Shown here: piece by piece, positions 47,430 to 48,190 of the stretch
Layout: every line of letters begins with the position of its first letter
Position numbering within the stretch: position 1 is the stretch's first letter
Assembly: GCA_902580505.1 (NCBI GenBank)
Contig: CACHLB010000009.1
Coordinates: 1 to 48,190, forward strand
Origin: an uncultured Pelagibacteraceae bacterium
Lineage (GTDB): Bacteria > Pseudomonadota > Alphaproteobacteria > Pelagibacterales > Pelagibacteraceae
Direction of reading: 5' to 3'
DNA length: 48,190 bases
The notes under the pieces: model-generated
What the model saw: the letters and a program-made list of their open reading frames with translations, nothing else
Databases searched by the model: none
Told to the model about the DNA's origin: nothing
Made by a program: the position numbers and the translations under genes

Positions 47430-48190
47430 TTACTCAATTGCTTTTAATAGAGCCTTTGCTTTATTAACTGTTTCAAGATATTCGTTTTGTGGTTTGCTAT
47501 CTGCAACAATTCCAGCACCAGATTGTACGTAAAATTTCTTATTTTTAGCTACTGCAGTTCTAAGTGCAATACATGTATCAAATTCACCATTTGCTGAAAA
47601 ATATCCAATTCCACCGGCATAAACTTTTCTTTTAGTTGTCTCTAACTCATCTATTATTTCCATTGCTCTAATTTTTGGAGCCCCAGATACTGTTCCTGCT
47701 GGAAATCCAGACAACATAGTTTCAAATTTTGAGTATTTATTATTAAATACTCCCTCAACATTTGATACAATATGCATGACATGAGAGTATCTTTCTATTG
47801 AAAAACTTTCAGTAACTTTTACAGTATTAATTTTTGATACTTTTCCAGTGTCGTTTCTTCCTAAATCGAGAAGCATTAAATGTTCGGATAGCTCTTTTTT
47901 GTCATTCAGTAAATCTTTTTCAAAAAATAAATCTTGTTTTTTATTTTTTCCCCTTGGTCTTGTTCCAGCAATCGGTCTAATCGTGACTTTGTTATTTCTT
48001 AACCTAACAAGTATTTCTGGACTTGCGCCAATAATCTGAAAATCTTTAAAATTAAAAAAATACATAAAAGGAGAAGGGTTTGTTTTCCTTAATTTTTTAT
48101 AAATTTCTATTGGATTTTTACTTAACTTAGTTTCAAATCTTTGACTTAGAACTACCTGAAATATGTCTCCAATTTTAATATATTTTTTAG
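47430..48190 (-). CDS. trpE: Anthranilate synthase component I, C-terminal part (cut by window edge)
   Basis: TrpE makes anthranilate from chorismate. The minus-strand frame is open to the right edge of the window. It reads KKYIKIGDIFQVVLSQRF at its left-most visible part, then NPSPFMYFFNF and ASPEILVRL. The chorismate site motifs RPIAGTRPRG, LLDLGRND, GFPAGTVSGAPKIRAM and the late YVQSGAGIVADS are complete. About 252 codons are visible, representing the C-terminal half. The N-terminal regulatory domain and any trp leader are outside. PabB is related, but location before trpG-trpD-trpC favours TrpE. Confidence 0.95.
   Translation of the reverse strand, partial: KKYIKIGDIFQVVLSQRFETKLSKNPIEIYKKLRKTNPSPFMYFFNFKDFQIIGASPEILVRLRNNKVTIRPIAGTRPRGKNKKQDLFFEKDLLNDKKELSEHLMLLDLGRNDTGKVSKINTVKVTESFSIERYSHVMHIVSNVEGVFNNKYSKFETMLSGFPAGTVSGAPKIRAMEIIDELETTKRKVYAGGIGYFSANGEFDTCIALRTAVAKNKKFYVQSGAGIVADSKPQNEYLETVNKAKALLKAIE

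Noticed and set aside
1..48190. Mobile elements, prophage, CRISPR, toxin-antitoxin or defence genes
   Set aside because: I looked for transposase, integrase, Cas and toxin-like products and for repeat arrays; every sizeable frame is a core gene or a shadow of one.

Overview
The window reads as a stretch of chromosome from a SAR11-type alphaproteobacterium (Candidatus Pelagibacter or a close relative). The signs are very AT-rich DNA, proteins loaded with Lys, Asn and Ile, spacers of a few bases or small gene overlaps almost throughout, and alphaproteobacterial gene orders in streamlined form. I see no phage, transposon, CRISPR array, toxin-antitoxin pair or other accessory island. It is core genome, and I did not find a clearly new multi-gene system.

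Layout, left to right. (1) About 1-1160: the end of a SHOCT-domain protein, a beta-hydroxyacid dehydrogenase, and a tiny convergent membrane protein. (2) 1194-7241: tRNA-Leu(TAG), then the protein-quality-control run trigger factor, ClpP, ClpX and Lon. (3) 7289-7447: tRNA-Val(TAC) and tRNA-Asp(GTC). (4) 7531-21398: a complete 14-gene nuoA-N operon for respiratory complex I, with genes abutting or overlapping. (5) 21398-31174: a short biotin ligase, type III pantothenate kinase, RNase J, a DUF1467 membrane protein, short-form ProRS, LolC/LolD and DNA polymerase III alpha. (6) 31230-42920: an rpsB leader RNA, then S2, EF-Ts, Frr, UppS, CdsA, Dxr, BamA, Skp, LpxD, FabZ, LpxA, LpxI and LpxB. This joins translation factors to isoprenoid, phospholipid, outer-membrane-protein and lipid A synthesis. 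(7) 42903-48190, minus strand: trpE (cut by the window edge), trpG, trpD, trpC, then lexA behind an alphaproteobacterial SOS box, then gltX.

The genes are joined by function. Trigger factor, ClpXP and Lon fold and remove proteins. Complex I supplies NADH-driven proton pumping. The uppS-to-lpxB block builds the outer membrane, with UppS supplying the lipid carrier, CdsA phospholipid precursors, Dxr isoprenoids, BamA and Skp outer-membrane protein assembly, and LpxA, D, I and B with FabZ acyl chains and lipid A. LolCD delivers lipoproteins.

The most interesting non-coding structure is in the rpsB leader (31230-31298). It can form a pseudoknot that pairs with the probable ribosome-binding site, plus a mutually exclusive hairpin. 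Other points worth a look are a near-leaderless trigger-factor start 6 bases after tRNA-Leu, genes absent from otherwise conserved neighbourhoods (hupB, pyrH, rseP, moaC/moeA), a biotin ligase without its usual C-terminal part, A12/A13 tracts inside essential genes, and a GC-only 12-mer in an AT-rich background. Gene-order comparisons rest on general knowledge of alphaproteobacteria, not on a search.
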